A stretch of 64,000 nt of DNA, from NCBI GenBank assembly GCA_022824265.1, contig JAJEAG010000086.1, positions 62,001 to 126,000 of the forward strand. Reading direction: 5' to 3'. Both the position numbers and the translations under genes were made by a program. The notes beneath the pieces were generated by a model. That model was not told the DNA's origin and ran no database searches. It saw only the letters and a program-made list of their open reading frames with translations. Positions 1 through 10,040 of this stretch are shown in pieces (within the stretch, counting starts at the first letter, position 1; the number at the start of each line of letters is the position of its first letter). The stretch comes from Candidatus Poribacteria bacterium (GTDB taxonomy: Bacteria > Poribacteria > WGA-4E > WGA-3G).

Positions 1-713
1 CTTGCATCTTGGAGTTCTTGCGGACGCGGGTTTGGTTGGTGTTTATACCCAAACGACATGCTCATATCACCTGGACCCCATTCTGCAAAAGCAATTCCAG
101 GAACACGCGCAGTCATTTCAACATTTGCCAAGGCACGTTTATTCTCAAACTTTAGACCGAGAAGCAACTCACCGTTTGGATTCAGGGGCCAAGGGTCAGC
201 AGTATCAAGATATTGGTCAACAGAAACTCCCCAGATATGTGAAGCAGGTCCCTGTCCGGCAGAACCTCGCCTACCGACATCCAATTGTGTCCCTACACCA
301 ATAGTTTGGAATGGATAACGGCATGCCTCAACAAATGCTTTTACAGCCTCTGGCGACTCAGCATGACATAGCAGTAAACCGTGCACACCGCGTGCAAGTA
401 ATTGCCGCATTTGCCATCCGTTTGCACGAATTACGTCTGCACTAACGCCATCAACTGGTAATTCAACAATTACTGCAGGAGTTTTGTGTCCACTATTCGT
501 GGGACCTCCATCTGCCAGTCCACGCATATAACTGTCTAAACCTGATAGATCAAAACAACCGTGTTCCATACCGATGTTGATATAGTCAGCCCATGTGTTT
601 GACATTGCATGACCAGCATCATAATTCAAGTCTGAAGTTGTGTGGCTTCCAGTATAGAAAACCGGTTGATCTGCTTCTAACAATTCAATTGCTTTATTAA
701 CCCGTTTGGGCAT
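1..713 (-). CDS. HpcH/HpaI-type aldolase, 3' end cut by window edge
   Basis: Open frame of at least 237 codons running off the left edge, starting with MPKRVNKAIELLEADQP at an ATG preceded by AAGGAGTAA. The visible part has the layout of the 2,4-dihydroxyhept-2-ene-1,7-dioate aldolase family: an N-terminal strand region, then an EMTARVPGIAFAEWGPGDM stretch matching the metal-binding Glu and the GPGDL-like loop that ends the active site. The family cleaves 2-oxo-3-deoxy sugar acids or related hydroxy-keto acids to pyruvate and an aldehyde, using a divalent metal in the cytoplasm. It is transcribed divergently from a sugar-type dehydrogenase operon, which suggests a role in carbohydrate or sugar-acid catabolism. 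The exact substrate cannot be read from the sequence. Confidence 0.8.
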   Translation of the reverse strand, partial: MPKRVNKAIELLEADQPVFYTGSHTTSDLNYDAGHAMSNTWADYINIGMEHGCFDLSGLDSYMRGLADGGPTNSGHKTPAVIVELPVDGVSADVIRANGWQMRQLLARGVHGLLLCHAESPEAVKAFVEACRYPFQTIGVGTQLDVGRRGSAGQGPASHIWGVSVDQYLDTADPWPLNPNGELLLGLKFENKRALANVEMTARVPGIAFAEWGPGDMSMSFGYKHQPNPRPQELQDA

Positions 714-786
714 TATATTACTCCTTAAATAATCCACGTGATATTATTGCATAGTGGCACGTATCTGTAGTTGGTATATAGATGTT

Positions 787-815
787 ATCATATAGATAGT
801 TGAGCAATCTGTCAA
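787..815 (-). promoter_or_regulatory. sigma-70 promoter for the aldolase gene
   Basis: On the minus strand TTGACA (815-810) is followed after exactly 17 bases by TATGAT (792-787), about 75 bases before the aldolase start codon. A 34-bp box at 835-868, shared with the MOSC-gene promoter near 21.2 kb, lies 19 bases upstream of the -35 hexamer. Confidence 0.65.
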
Positions 816-834
816 GTTGATTTTAATGAAGAGA

Positions 835-868
835 CATTCAGTTTTCCAAATCCTATCATTTTCAATAT
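835..868. repeat. 34-bp promoter-upstream box, copy 1
   Basis: The box contains CATTCAGTTTTCCAAATC and TTTTCAATAT. It matches 21236-21269 at 32 of 34 positions. Both copies sit 17-19 bases upstream of a -35 hexamer of a minus-strand promoter. It may be a regulator site or part of a dispersed repeat that carries a promoter. Confidence 0.6.
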
Positions 869-911
869 GAAGCCTTGTCGCGACTTTACAACATATTTCT
901 ACGAATCAACG

Positions 912-928
912 AAAACTAAATAGCCCTG
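912..928. repeat. 17-bp dispersed repeat, copy 1
   Basis: AAAACTAAATAGCCCTG is identical to 50077-50093. Both copies are in non-coding DNA. It is probably the edge of a dispersed element, but the flanks do not align further by eye. Confidence 0.4.
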
Positions 929-1040
929 GGATTCCACACATCCAAACTTGACAAGTTAGTAAAAATAAGGTAAGTTAATAAGGTAAAGACCGCAATGTTA
1001 TTGTCTATTATTATTACTTCTCTGTAGGAGTTAATATACT

Positions 1041-1988
1041 TTGAGAGCACTTGTAATCAAATTATTGCCTGATAAACGGCGCGAAAAAGGACTCGTCACT
1101 GATTGGAAAGAACCTACTCCACCTGTTCGAAATGAGGTGTTGTGTGAAGCAGTCTTTACAGGTTTAACAAACGGCACTGAACGTAATCAGCTTATCGGTG
1201 GTAACTACGCACCATCGGATGAAAATCTACCCAGTGGAGGTGGTTATCAAAACGTTGGACGTGTCATTGAAACTGGACCTGATGTAACACAACTTCAAGT
1301 GGATGACCTTATTTACGCAAGCGTTGACCATGTTGAACGTTTCACTATTCAGGAAAACGGGCTACTGTTGAAATTACCCAATGACGTTGATCCTGCTGAC
1401 GCAGCATTATTCGGTATTTCGGGTGTAGCGATGCACTGCTGTCGTAGAGTTGATCCGCGTATCGGAGAAAAAGTCCTCATTGTCGGTCAAGGTTGTATCG
1501 GTATGTTTGCCGCACAGATTGCCAATGCAATGGGAGCACGCGTTTCCGTTTGTGATATTGATGAATCCCGATTGGAACAGGCGCGCAAACTCGGTGTTGC
1601 AGAACAAGTTTTCAATACAAGCGATGATGGTTGGAATAGGTTAATTGGAGAAGGTGCTTATGATGCTGTAATGGATTTCGCTGGTGCAGTAGATATGGTC
1701 ACCCCGATGATACGTGCATGCAAAACGCGTGGACGTTTGCTATTAGTCGCAGGTAGATTCGATGTGAACTATACCTTCAACATAGGTCAATTTAAGGAGG
1801 TTAGTATACTACACTGTAGTCATTTCACGCGTGATGATCTGGATAATCTGTGTCGTCTTCTCCAGCAGGGATCGGTCAAAATCGCACCTCTAATTCGCCA
1901 TCGGGTAAACGTCAACGATGCATCACAGATATACAACTGGCTACGAGATGAACCGATGCGTTTGCTTGGAACCGTATTTGAATGGTAA
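1041..1988 (+). CDS. zinc-independent MDR-family dehydrogenase
   Basis: This 315-residue medium-chain dehydrogenase/reductase has a GroES-like N-terminal half and a Rossmann domain with GQGCIG at residues 149-154, followed by an acidic residue after the second strand (CDIDESR, near 172), which suggests NAD rather than NADP. The usual catalytic-zinc Cys and the four-Cys structural-zinc lobe of classical alcohol dehydrogenases are not visible, so it may act without zinc. The start is a TTG with TAGGAG ten bases upstream. It precedes a Gfo/Idh/MocA gene by about 100 bases and probably belongs to a sugar or polyol oxidation unit. The substrate is unknown. Confidence 0.8.
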   Translation: MRALVIKLLPDKRREKGLVTDWKEPTPPVRNEVLCEAVFTGLTNGTERNQLIGGNYAPSDENLPSGGGYQNVGRVIETGPDVTQLQVDDLIYASVDHVERFTIQENGLLLKLPNDVDPADAALFGISGVAMHCCRRVDPRIGEKVLIVGQGCIGMFAAQIANAMGARVSVCDIDESRLEQARKLGVAEQVFNTSDDGWNRLIGEGAYDAVMDFAGAVDMVTPMIRACKTRGRLLLVAGRFDVNYTFNIGQFKEVSILHCSHFTRDDLDNLCRLLQQGSVKIAPLIRHRVNVNDASQIYNWLRDEPMRLLGTVFEW

Positions 1989-2091
1989 TCCAGATTTTCT
2001 GAGCAAGATAAGACAAGGTACCCGTGGTTGTCTTATCTGTTGATAATTCTGCACGGGAACACAACATTGACATTTTCATATAGGAGATTTT

Positions 2092-3060
2092 ATGTCAGAC
2101 GTAAGATTAGGTTTCATCGGTACAGGTGGCAACATGAATCGGCACTTACGGGAATTAACCCAAATTGGCGGAAACACATTTATCGCTTTCTGTGATATTG
2201 TTGTTGAAAAAGCAGAACGTGCCGTTGAGCAGTATGGTGGCAAAGCCTATGCGGACTATAACGAGATGCTTGCAAAAGAGGAATTGGATGCAGTCTACAT
2301 TTCAATTCCACCGTTTGCACACGGTGCGCCTGAAAAAGCAGTTGTTGCCGCAGGACTCCCAATGTTCGTTGAAAAACCTGTCCACATGGATGCCGACGAT
2401 GCAATGGAGATTGCTGCACAAATTGAGGACAAAGGTATCATAACCGCCTGTGGTTATCAGGAACGTTACCTTGATATTATTGATAAAGCGCAAGAACTAC
2501 TTGCTTCACGGCGCGTTGGGTTTTTCATGGGATATTGGATGGGTGGTATGCCCGGTGGATGGTGGCGTGACAAGGCAAAATCCGGTGGACAACTCATGGA
2601 ACAAACGACACACGAATTTGATATGGCGCGATACCTATTTGGTGAAGTCAATACCGTCTATGCCGTCGCAAGATACGATCTGATTCCTGATACTGATTAC
2701 GATATTGAAGAAGCATCTGCAGTTTCTCTACAATTTGAGAGTGGTGTGTTTGGCATTATGTTCTCTGCCTGCTTTACAACAAAAGGACTCCGCCGTTCTG
2801 GATTAGATATCTTCTGTGAAGATGGTTCACTCGAATATCATCTACGTAGGGCACTCGTCTTGTCTACCGGTGAAGAGACTGAACGATGGGAACCGAAAAA
2901 TAACTGCACAATTGACATGGATAGCACTTTCATTGAGGCAGTTCGAACAGGAGATGGGAGTGCAATAAGGTCTCCGTATGCTGATGCCGCGAAAACCGCA
3001 ATATTATCTATAGCTGCAAATCAATCTTTGGAAACTGGTGATCCGATTCACCTGACGTAA
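2092..3060 (+). CDS. Gfo/Idh/MocA-family oxidoreductase
   Basis: This 322-residue protein has the nucleotide-binding loop GTGGNM at residues 10-15 and the family EKP motif (FVEKPVH, residues 93-99) whose Lys is catalytic in glucose-fructose oxidoreductase and inositol dehydrogenase. A C-terminal alpha/beta domain follows, with a THEFD segment in the usual position of the catalytic His region. Such enzymes oxidise or reduce sugar and inositol carbons with NAD(P). The start follows TAGGAGATTTT. It lies 24 bases upstream of the copper ATPase gene, but no functional link is implied. One of three Gfo/Idh/MocA-like genes in the window. Confidence 0.9.
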   Translation: MSDVRLGFIGTGGNMNRHLRELTQIGGNTFIAFCDIVVEKAERAVEQYGGKAYADYNEMLAKEELDAVYISIPPFAHGAPEKAVVAAGLPMFVEKPVHMDADDAMEIAAQIEDKGIITACGYQERYLDIIDKAQELLASRRVGFFMGYWMGGMPGGWWRDKAKSGGQLMEQTTHEFDMARYLFGEVNTVYAVARYDLIPDTDYDIEEASAVSLQFESGVFGIMFSACFTTKGLRRSGLDIFCEDGSLEYHLRRALVLSTGEETERWEPKNNCTIDMDSTFIEAVRTGDGSAIRSPYADAAKTAILSIAANQSLETGDPIHLT

Positions 3061-3084
3061 ATACCAATTACCGTTGGGATTCAA

Positions 3085-5310
3085 ATGTCAACCCAAGTTA
3101 CTCTTCCCATCACTGGAATGCATTGTGAAAACTGTGCTGTCACTATCACCCGAAGTCTCAAAGAGATGGAGGGTATTCTTGCTGCGGATGTCAGCATTGC
3201 AACAGAGCAGGCAGCAGTAACCTATAATCCGTCTGCTCTCAGCGAAGACACGATAATCAACAAAATCCGATCCCTCGGTTTTAACGTTGTTGATGCTGAT
3301 TCTGAAGCAACAGCGCGTGCTGAAGAACTTAAGCGACAAAAGGTACAGTTCACTGTTGGATTACTTTTCACACTCCCGCTATTCATACTCAGCATGGGTA
3401 GAGATATGAATATCATCGGTGCATGGGCACATGGCACTTGGGTCAACTGGCTAATGTTTGCCCTGGCACTTCCAGTGCAATTCTATGTCGGATGGGATTA
3501 CTACGTCGGTAGTGTAAAGTCGTTGCGCAATCGCACAGCCAATATGGATGTCCTTATTGCAATGGGTTCGTCTGTTGCGTTTCTCTATAGCGTTGTTGTC
3601 ATGTGTGCACCAGTATTTAATCTACAAGGAATCGGAACACATGTATATTTTGAAACAGCAGCGGTAATCATTACACTCATAAAACTGGGTAAATTCTTAG
3701 AGGCACGTGCAAAAGGACAAACAAGTGCTGCACTCAAAAAACTGATGCGACTCTCTCCAAAAACAGCGTGTGTTCTTATGTATGGAGAGGAACAACATAT
3801 TCCAATTGAACAGGTAGTAGTGGGGGATTTACTTCTCGTTCGTCCAGGAGAAAGTATCCCTGTTGATGGTGTCGTGACTGAAGGTTCAAGTGCTGTTGAT
3901 GAAAGTCTGTTCACCGGAGAAAGCGTCCCTGTTGATAAGACTGTAAATGACACTGTAGCAAGTGCCACGATCAATAAGAGCGGAATGCTAACTATTGAGG
4001 CAACACGCGTCGGTGCTGAGACATCACTTGCAAGACTTGTGCAGTTGGTTCAAGCGACACAGCAGAGCAAAGCACCTATTCAACGCACTGCGGATGCAGT
4101 TGCAAGTGTGTTTGTGCCTGTTGTTTTGGGTGTCGCTATCTTGACGTTCCTCATGTGGTGGTTTCTCATTGGAGAAGGATTTACACCTGCGATGCTTCGA
4201 TTGGTCGCAGTGTTGGTTATTGCGTGTCCATGTGCCTTAGGACTTGCTACACCAACCGCTATTATGGTCAGCACAGGCATAGGCGCACATCGCGGAATCC
4301 TGTTTAGGAACAGTGAAGCGTTAGAACATGTTGGTGCATTGTCTCGAATTGTTCTTGATAAAACTGGCACATTGACACAAGGACAACTGACAGTGACTGA
4401 CATTATTGCTGACCATGGAGATGAGAATCGATTGCTTCAAATTGCAGCATCTGCGGAACGTGGTAGCGAACATCCCATCGGAAAAGCGATTGTTATTACT
4501 GCCAATGAACGTGAAATTGAGACCACCGTTCCAACAGAATTCACTGCTGTTGCCGGCAACGGTATCATCGCACAACTTGAAGAGAAAAACATAATTATTG
4601 GTAATCTGTCCCTAATGGAACAACACAAAATATCCGTAAGTGATTTTGAAAGAGACGCAGAACGACTACAATCAGAAGCTAAAACAGTGTTGTGGGTTGC
4701 CATAGATTCAAAAATTAGTGGACTTATTGCAGTAGCGGATACGGTCAAACCGGGTGCAAACATTGCTGTGGCTGAACTTCGACAACTCGGATGTCAAGTG
4801 TCAATGATGACCGGAGACAATCACAACACAGCAAATGCAATCGCAAAAACCGTTGGGATTACCGATGTTATGGCGGAACTGCTTCCTGAAGATAAAGCAG
4901 CTGCTGTGAAAAAAGCACAGGAAGAAACAGATGGTTTCGTGGCGATGGTAGGAGACGGTATCAATGATGCACCTGCATTAGCACAAGCTGATGTCGGAAT
5001 GGCACTCGGAACGGGTACTGATATTGCTATGGAAACAGCAGATTTGACCTTGATGCATGGAGAACTTCATACTATTCCTGATGCTATCCGTCTTAGTCGT
5101 GCCACACTCCGTACGATTAAACAGAATCTTTTTTGGGCATTTTTCTATAATGTGTTGTTGATACCAGTTGCAGCGGGTGTGTTGTTTCCGTTTGAATTCC
5201 TACCGTCAATGTTCCGTCAGTTGCATCCGATGCTTGCAGCGTTTGCTATGGCGTTTAGTAGTGTTTCAGTTGTTCTAAATAGTTTGCGACTACAAAGGTG
5301 GAAGACCTGA
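3085..5310 (+). CDS. copA: copper-translocating P1B-type ATPase
   Basis: This 741-residue Cu(+) export ATPase of the cytoplasmic membrane has one N-terminal heavy-metal-associated domain with GMHCENC (residues 11-17), paired transmembrane helices from about residue 90, the actuator TGES motif, the intramembrane CPC copper site at residues 381-383, the phosphorylated Asp in DKTGT at residue 425 and GDGINDAPA in the hinge. The ends [22 protein letters not shown] match the copper-ATPase C-terminus. Length is normal for a one-HMA CopA. No Shine-Dalgarno match is obvious before the ATG, so it may depend on translation of the upstream gene. No CueR-like regulator or chaperone gene is adjacent. Confidence 0.95.
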   Translation: MSTQVTLPITGMHCENCAVTITRSLKEMEGILAADVSIATEQAAVTYNPSALSEDTIINKIRSLGFNVVDADSEATARAEELKRQKVQFTVGLLFTLPLFILSMGRDMNIIGAWAHGTWVNWLMFALALPVQFYVGWDYYVGSVKSLRNRTANMDVLIAMGSSVAFLYSVVVMCAPVFNLQGIGTHVYFETAAVIITLIKLGKFLEARAKGQTSAALKKLMRLSPKTACVLMYGEEQHIPIEQVVVGDLLLVRPGESIPVDGVVTEGSSAVDESLFTGESVPVDKTVNDTVASATINKSGMLTIEATRVGAETSLARLVQLVQATQQSKAPIQRTADAVASVFVPVVLGVAILTFLMWWFLIGEGFTPAMLRLVAVLVIACPCALGLATPTAIMVSTGIGAHRGILFRNSEALEHVGALSRIVLDKTGTLTQGQLTVTDIIADHGDENRLLQIAASAERGSEHPIGKAIVITANEREIETTVPTEFTAVAGNGIIAQLEEKNIIIGNLSLMEQHKISVSDFERDAERLQSEAKTVLWVAIDSKISGLIAVADTVKPGANIAVAELRQLGCQVSMMTGDNHNTANAIAKTVGITDVMAELLPEDKAAAVKKAQEETDGFVAMVGDGINDAPALAQADVGMALGTGTDIAMETADLTLMHGELHTIPDAIRLSRATLRTIKQNLFWAFFYNVLLIPVAAGVLFPFEFLPSMFRQLHPMLAAFAMAFSSVSVVLNSLRLQRWKT

Positions 5311-5332
5311 AATCTGAATTATTCAAGTAATT

Positions 5333-6289
5333 TCACACCACTTTCAATACCTGTTCCACCGTTATCCCATCAATCACAGCGCAACTTCCAACACCACAAC
5401 CTCCAGGATTTCGCCCCGGATGACACGGATTACATCCTAAATCAATACCACTTTGCACAACCGTATGCTTATTTCCATAAGGACCGCTACGAATGTGATT
5501 CGTTGACCCAAAAAGCGCAACGACAGGCGTTCCTACTGCAGCAGCAATGTGCATCGGTCCCGTATCGTTACCTATATAGACATCACATTCAGCAATCAAT
5601 GCTGCTATCTCTCGTAAATTCGGAATGTCAACAAGAATCGGAGGGTTGCTCATCTTTTCCGCAACCTGTGCTTGAAGTTTCCGTTCATTTGGACCTGCGA
5701 ATAGTAAAATTGAGGTGTTCTGTTCTCTATACAAATTGTCTGCAAGTTGTGCATACTTTTCTGCACTCCACAACTTATACTCCCAATTCCCTCCGGGATG
5801 AACACCAATTAACAATCCCTCTGACTTAACATCTGATTCCTTAAGAAAACGGTTAGCCGTAACCTGTTCAGTCTCAGTCAATTGTAGTTGAGGATGAGCA
5901 TCTGTCGTATCAATTCCGTGTCTGCTCAGAACTTCAAGATATCGGGTAACAGCATGCCGTTCCCTTTCCCCACGCGCCAATCCCCAATGTTCCGTGCCGA
6001 TACATCGCGCTATGAAGCTATCCCGTAGATTTACAACAAGGTCATATTTCTCACGACGTAATAATTTGATTAGGTTTATCCGTCCGTTGAATCCCGCATG
6101 TTCTCCTCGGTTGTCATAAACAAGGATAGCATCAATTTGGGGATCCTTGGCAAGAAGATTATAAGGACTCGGACCAGTCAGGAAGGTAATATGGGTATCC
6201 GAGTAATGTGATCGTAGAGGTTGGATAACGGTGGTGGAAAGAACTGCATCACCGATAAAACTGAAACTGAAAACAAGGATTCTTTTCAT
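5333..6289 (-). CDS. glycosyltransferase family 9 (heptosyltransferase-like)
   Basis: This 318-residue GT-B enzyme resembles ADP-heptose:LPS heptosyltransferases. The N-terminal FSFIGDAVLSTTVIQPLR matches the family acceptor-side motif, and the C-terminal half has HPGGNWEYKLW and GNDTGPMHIAAAVGTPVVALFG, which form the nucleotide-sugar site. The tail is Cys-rich (CNPCHPGRNPGGCGVGSC), also usual in the family. It overlaps the upstream glycosyltransferase by four bases (ATGA), so the three transferases at 5333-8594 form one translationally coupled operon. They likely extend a lipid-linked or LPS-core oligosaccharide on the inner face of the membrane. Donor and acceptor are unknown. Confidence 0.88.
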   Translation of the reverse strand: MKRILVFSFSFIGDAVLSTTVIQPLRSHYSDTHITFLTGPSPYNLLAKDPQIDAILVYDNRGEHAGFNGRINLIKLLRREKYDLVVNLRDSFIARCIGTEHWGLARGERERHAVTRYLEVLSRHGIDTTDAHPQLQLTETEQVTANRFLKESDVKSEGLLIGVHPGGNWEYKLWSAEKYAQLADNLYREQNTSILLFAGPNERKLQAQVAEKMSNPPILVDIPNLREIAALIAECDVYIGNDTGPMHIAAAVGTPVVALFGSTNHIRSGPYGNKHTVVQSGIDLGCNPCHPGRNPGGCGVGSCAVIDGITVEQVLKVV

Positions 6290-7533
6290 GGTTGAGACAA
6301 GGGAAAGGATTCAATCAAGTCAACCGCAGTAGTCAAGCCATCTTCAGATTCCATCTGACTACCGATTTTCTTTGCTCGGTCAGTCATCGAAGGGGTTTCC
6401 AAAACTTTTTCAATCCGTTGGGCAAGACGTTCAGGAGTGAGTTTACGTCGAGGAAGACTCTTCGGTGCAACACCGAAGTCATAAAGTAATTTTCCCCAAT
6501 AGAATTGATCACCGATGTGTGGCACAACGACTGATGGCACCTTGGCACGACAAACTGATGCTGTTGTACCAGCACCACCGTGATGCACAACGCAACGCGC
6601 CTGCGGAAATAACCACCGATGTGGCACATATTCTGTGCAATAGATATTTGATATTTCTTCTTGTGTACCTAACAAACCCCAACCTGCTTGGATAATTGCA
6701 CGTTGATCTATCATTCTGACAGCATCAATCAGGATTTCCGTTGTTTTCTTCCCGTCACTTCCTCCCATAGATCCAAACGTAATGACAATAGGTGGCGTGC
6801 CATCTGCTAAAAATTCCTTGAGTTCTGTTGGTGGAGTGTAATCGGGTTGTGCAAGATGCCAAATACCTGTATATTTATGGTTTGGTGTTAAATTAGCAGG
6901 AGGACATATAGATGCGGATGCAGCAATGAGATTCATATATGGTGAATAAATCTCGTCAGAAGCCATAAAAGCCCTCGGTTTCCCACCGATAGAAACGATA
7001 AACTGATTGAAAAGCGGATCAACAGAATATTTGAGCCTTAACCTTACTAACCACCATACGAGGCTGTTGAACGTCCGATTCCAATTAGGAAACGGATATG
7101 GTGGGTTATCTGGTGTCTTTATAAAACCGGGGCAATATGTTACAGTATGCCACGGAATACCATTCTTGATGGCAGCCTCTTGTGCGGGAATGTCTACGGA
7201 ATGGCATATTACCAAGTCATATCCTTTCATTGCTTCAAGGCAGTCGTAATGCCACTTTTCTCCGCGACGCAGAATCCCCTCCTTTGCTATAAGCAGTAGT
7301 GGAGCTATAGGGTCACGCATCGCAATCATTGTGTCCAAAATCTTGTGAAATTCATCCAACACAAAAGCAGTCCCTACTTCATAAAAGTCTGCTCCTATCT
7401 GAGTAATCTTCTCCTTGTAGATGGATGGAGCGCATACGCGTATCTGATGTTCTCTCTTAATCAAGCATTCAGCCAGTGCTAAAAGAGGATAGACATCCCC
7501 AGTTGTCCCCCAAGCTGCAATAGCAATTTTCAT
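6286..7533 (-). CDS. GT-B glycosyltransferase of the UGT / sterol-glucosyltransferase type
   Basis: The 415-residue product starts MKIAIAAWGTTGDVYPLLALA. The ATG at 7533 is chosen because it overlaps the stop of the upstream gene (ATGA); the open frame extends 13 codons further. The N-terminal GTTGDVYP loop and the C-terminal block RCVVHHGGAGTTASVCRAKVP with GDQFYWG match the donor-binding region of GT1/GT28-like enzymes such as sterol 3-beta-glucosyltransferases and macrolide glycosyltransferases. It lies between two GT9 genes and overlaps both. It could glucosylate a lipid or part of the envelope glycan; the sequence does not fix the acceptor. Confidence 0.85.
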   Translation of the reverse strand: MKIAIAAWGTTGDVYPLLALAECLIKREHQIRVCAPSIYKEKITQIGADFYEVGTAFVLDEFHKILDTMIAMRDPIAPLLLIAKEGILRRGEKWHYDCLEAMKGYDLVICHSVDIPAQEAAIKNGIPWHTVTYCPGFIKTPDNPPYPFPNWNRTFNSLVWWLVRLRLKYSVDPLFNQFIVSIGGKPRAFMASDEIYSPYMNLIAASASICPPANLTPNHKYTGIWHLAQPDYTPPTELKEFLADGTPPIVITFGSMGGSDGKKTTEILIDAVRMIDQRAIIQAGWGLLGTQEEISNIYCTEYVPHRWLFPQARCVVHHGGAGTTASVCRAKVPSVVVPHIGDQFYWGKLLYDFGVAPKSLPRRKLTPERLAQRIEKVLETPSMTDRAKKIGSQMESEDGLTTAVDLIESFPLSQP

Positions 7534-8594
7534 TTTTGACTCGCTTCTATGGTCACAGTTGTTGTCTTCCAAACCATTTCAATTGGTAGTTTCTTGGTGC
7601 ATTCCCAACCGATTTTACACTTATGTGCGCTACAGGGCCAGCACGGCATATCTCTGCGGACGACAGTTGCGTTTTCACTCATAGGTTGCCATGCTACATG
7701 GTCTGTAGGACCAAAAATTGCAGTTGTCGGGATATCCAGTGCAGCAGCGAGGTGCATAGGACCTGAATCATTACACACAAACATGTCACAACAAGATAAC
7801 ATTGCACCCAATTCACGAATTGTCCCTGGTGCGTAAACAGTTGCATCTGACTGCATTGACTTCTGTATATTGTCAGTCAGTTCTATTTCCTCTGGACCGT
7901 GAAAGAACAGAATTGTTGCATTGTATTGTTGAACGAGTCTGTCAGCAAGTACTGCATACTGCTTTTCGGGCCACCGTTTGTCAAAAGAACTCCCACCGGG
8001 ATGCATGCCAACAAGAAATGTTCCATTGCTGACACCTAAAGACTCAAGGCATGTTTCTGCTGTCCTAATCTCATCAGGTTGTAGGTTGAAAACAAGATCT
8101 CGTGTGCTTTCCCCTTGACAGATTAATCGCACTAAGTCAAGGTTTCTGTCTACCTCATGGGTTTCACCTTTTCGGTATCTTCCTCTCCACACATGCGTTA
8201 GTGTTGTTTTAAATCTTTTCTGATAGCGACCTAAGCGACAGGTCGCTCCCGAAAGAAACGCAAAAAAATTGGACAATGTAGCAGTCTGCATTGCCACAAC
8301 AACATCGTACTTCTCCCCACGTATACCGCGCATAAAATGAAGTTGTTCCGATAATTTACGATGTTTCCCATGTCGATCAAATTCTATCACTTTATCAACA
8401 TCAGGATTACCAACTAAAATAGGTGCATTGAGTGAACTTGCCAATACAGTTATTTCTGCTGATGGATAGTTGTGGCGCAAAAGAGCAATTGCTGGTGTTG
8501 AGTTCAGCAAATCTCCAATACCATCAGTGCGGATAATGAGTATCTTTTCAATGTCACGGAGTAACTCTCCGTTCTGGGAACTACTCAAAGACAT
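7530..8594 (-). CDS. glycosyltransferase family 9 (heptosyltransferase-like)
   Basis: This is the first gene of the three-gene glycosyltransferase operon. The start at 8594 (MSLSSSQNGELL) is preferred because AAGGA lies six bases upstream; the frame is open for 22 more codons with no better site. IIRTDGIGDLLNSTPAI near the N-terminus is the GT9 acceptor motif, and HPGGSSFDKRWPEK and CNDSGPMHLAAALDIPTTAIFG are donor-site motifs. The C-terminus has the Cys cluster CWPCSAHKCKIGWEC. It is a diverged paralogue of the GT9 gene at 5333-6289, so the operon probably adds two related sugars. The enzyme is expected on the cytoplasmic face of the inner membrane. Confidence 0.88.
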   Translation of the reverse strand: MSLSSSQNGELLRDIEKILIIRTDGIGDLLNSTPAIALLRHNYPSAEITVLASSLNAPILVGNPDVDKVIEFDRHGKHRKLSEQLHFMRGIRGEKYDVVVAMQTATLSNFFAFLSGATCRLGRYQKRFKTTLTHVWRGRYRKGETHEVDRNLDLVRLICQGESTRDLVFNLQPDEIRTAETCLESLGVSNGTFLVGMHPGGSSFDKRWPEKQYAVLADRLVQQYNATILFFHGPEEIELTDNIQKSMQSDATVYAPGTIRELGAMLSCCDMFVCNDSGPMHLAAALDIPTTAIFGPTDHVAWQPMSENATVVRRDMPCWPCSAHKCKIGWECTKKLPIEMVWKTTTVTIEASQK

Positions 8595-8692
8595 ATCTTT
8601 TCCTTCAGCAAGCGAGATAAAACTAACGGTAATTATAACACAATGGAGAGATAAAGACAATCACTCAGATGATATCAATATTTTTAGAGGAC

Positions 8693-8722
8693 TTGCATTA
8701 TGTAAAGAAACAATGCTATAAT
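8693..8722 (+). promoter_or_regulatory. possible promoter for thiD
   Basis: TTGCAT (8693-8698), an 18-base gap and a perfect TATAAT (8717-8722) lie about 50 bases before the thiD start. The -35 hexamer is weak. I saw no thiamine-pyrophosphate riboswitch signature in the short leader. Confidence 0.45.
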
Positions 8723-8774
8723 GTGTCATAATGATAGACTTTATATAATGAGATGAAAGTGAAGATGTTATTAT

Positions 8775-9560
8775 ATGAAACAGATATTGACAATTGCAGG
8801 CTCAGATTCAGGAGGTGGTGCCGGCATACAAGCAGATATAAAAGCGATTTCTGCCAACGGTGGTTTCGCTATGTCCGCGATTACATCCGTAACTGCGCAG
8901 AATACAGTCACAGTCACTGATGCTTTTGATCTACCAATACAACTTATTGAAGCTCAACTGGATGCAGTTTTTACTGATTTTGATGTCGCCAGTGTCAAAA
9001 CAGGTATGCTCTCATCGTCTTCAATTGTTGAGACGGTAGCGAGAAAACTACGTGAATATGCACCAAAATCAATCGTTGTTGATCCAGTGATGATATCAAA
9101 AAGTAAGTTTCCTCTCTTAAAAGCCGAAGCGATAAACAGTCTCAGATACACCTTAATTCCACTTGCAACGGTGATCACGCCTAACGTCTATGAAGCAGAA
9201 CTGCTTGCAGCACAAGATATTCATTCTACAGAAGACGCGAAAACCGCTGCGAAAAAAATAGCTGAACTTGGTTGCCATTCAGTACTTGTAAAAGGAGGAC
9301 ATCTTGGGGAGGAAAAGGCTATAGATGTTCTTTATTGTGACGAAGACTGGTCATTTTTTGATGCTGAACGTATTGACACAGAAAATACGCACGGAACAGG
9401 GTGCACATACTCAGCAGCAATCGCAACCCATCTGGCACACGGAAAGGATTTAATTGAAGCGATACAAGTATCAAAAGCGTATATAACAAATGCCATACAA
9501 CACGGATTAAACATCGGTAATGGACAAGGACCGACAAACCATTTTTATTTTATGGACTAA
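8775..9560 (+). CDS. thiD: hydroxymethylpyrimidine/phosphomethylpyrimidine kinase
   Basis: This 261-residue ribokinase-fold kinase phosphorylates HMP and HMP-phosphate in thiamine biosynthesis or salvage. The N-terminus [19 protein letters not shown] is the ThiD signature that binds the pyrimidine, [10 protein letters not shown] sits in the middle, and [15 protein letters not shown] near residue 215 carries the catalytic anion hole and base. Length matches single-domain ThiD. It stands alone without other thi genes. Its stop is one base from the stop of the convergent gene, leaving no room for an intergenic terminator. Confidence 0.95.
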   Translation: MKQILTIAGSDSGGGAGIQADIKAISANGGFAMSAITSVTAQNTVTVTDAFDLPIQLIEAQLDAVFTDFDVASVKTGMLSSSSIVETVARKLREYAPKSIVVDPVMISKSKFPLLKAEAINSLRYTLIPLATVITPNVYEAELLAAQDIHSTEDAKTAAKKIAELGCHSVLVKGGHLGEEKAIDVLYCDEDWSFFDAERIDTENTHGTGCTYSAAIATHLAHGKDLIEAIQVSKAYITNAIQHGLNIGNGQGPTNHFYFMD

Positions 9561-9561
9561 A

Positions 9562-9942
9562 TTACAGTGGCTTTCGACCTGAAAAACCACTCTCAACCTC
9601 ATGCCAATAACGAATCTCCCTTTCACCATATCGCCAACAGAGATATACCTCTTTACCATCACGTATATGAGGAAAATCTATTAATGCGGGATCAAGTCCT
9701 TTTAGGTGGCAACCACGACGTTCAATTCCAATAACAATTTCTCTGAATTGTTCCCCGATTTGCATAAGTTGTAAAGCATTTTTGTGACCTCCGTTGTAAG
9801 GCACAACTTCAAAAAATGGTGTGAGTTCAGCGTGCAGTTTTTCTATTTGATCCTTCAGTTCCATTAGTGTTGAAATGTCCCTAATTAACTCTGGAATGCA
9901 TTCGTTCGCTTCTTCAACAGTATAAAATCTTTTCTCTTGCAT
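9562..9942 (-). CDS. DUF2203-like small protein
   Basis: This 126-residue protein starts MQEKRFYTVEEANECIPEL; the ATG at 9942 is chosen for the AAAGGAGAT ribosome site nine bases upstream. It is a mostly helical N-terminal half (coiled-coil-like ISTLMELKDQIEKLHAEL) followed by GCHLKGLDPALIDFPHIRDGKEVYLCWRYGE. The F(Y/T)xxEAN..IP start and the LIDFP..DG..V.LCW..GE core resemble the DUF2203 family, which has no established function. The conserved acidic, Cys and Trp residues near the end could bind a metal or ligand, but this is speculative. Confidence 0.7.
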   Translation of the reverse strand: MQEKRFYTVEEANECIPELIRDISTLMELKDQIEKLHAELTPFFEVVPYNGGHKNALQLMQIGEQFREIVIGIERRGCHLKGLDPALIDFPHIRDGKEVYLCWRYGEREIRYWHEVESGFSGRKPL

Positions 9943-10040
9943 GTATATATCTCCTTTGTTCATATAAGAATTTATACGAATTCATAGAAGATGTCAAGCA
10001 TCTAATTTCAGATAGTAATATGATATAAAAAATGTCTTAA

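Larger units (their letters stand above)
714..1040. other. divergent intergenic region, aldolase / MDR dehydrogenase
   Basis: This 327-base spacer separates two divergent genes. It holds the minus-strand promoter at 787-815, the 34-bp box at 835-868 and a 17-bp dispersed word, AAAACTAAATAGCCCTG, at 912-928 that recurs at 50077-50093. Near 967-988 the motif AAGGTAA occurs twice. I see no RNA gene or reading frame here. Confidence 0.6.

Noticed and set aside
8723-8774. TPP riboswitch before thiD
   Set aside because: The leader is too short and has no CTGAGA or ACCTG core.
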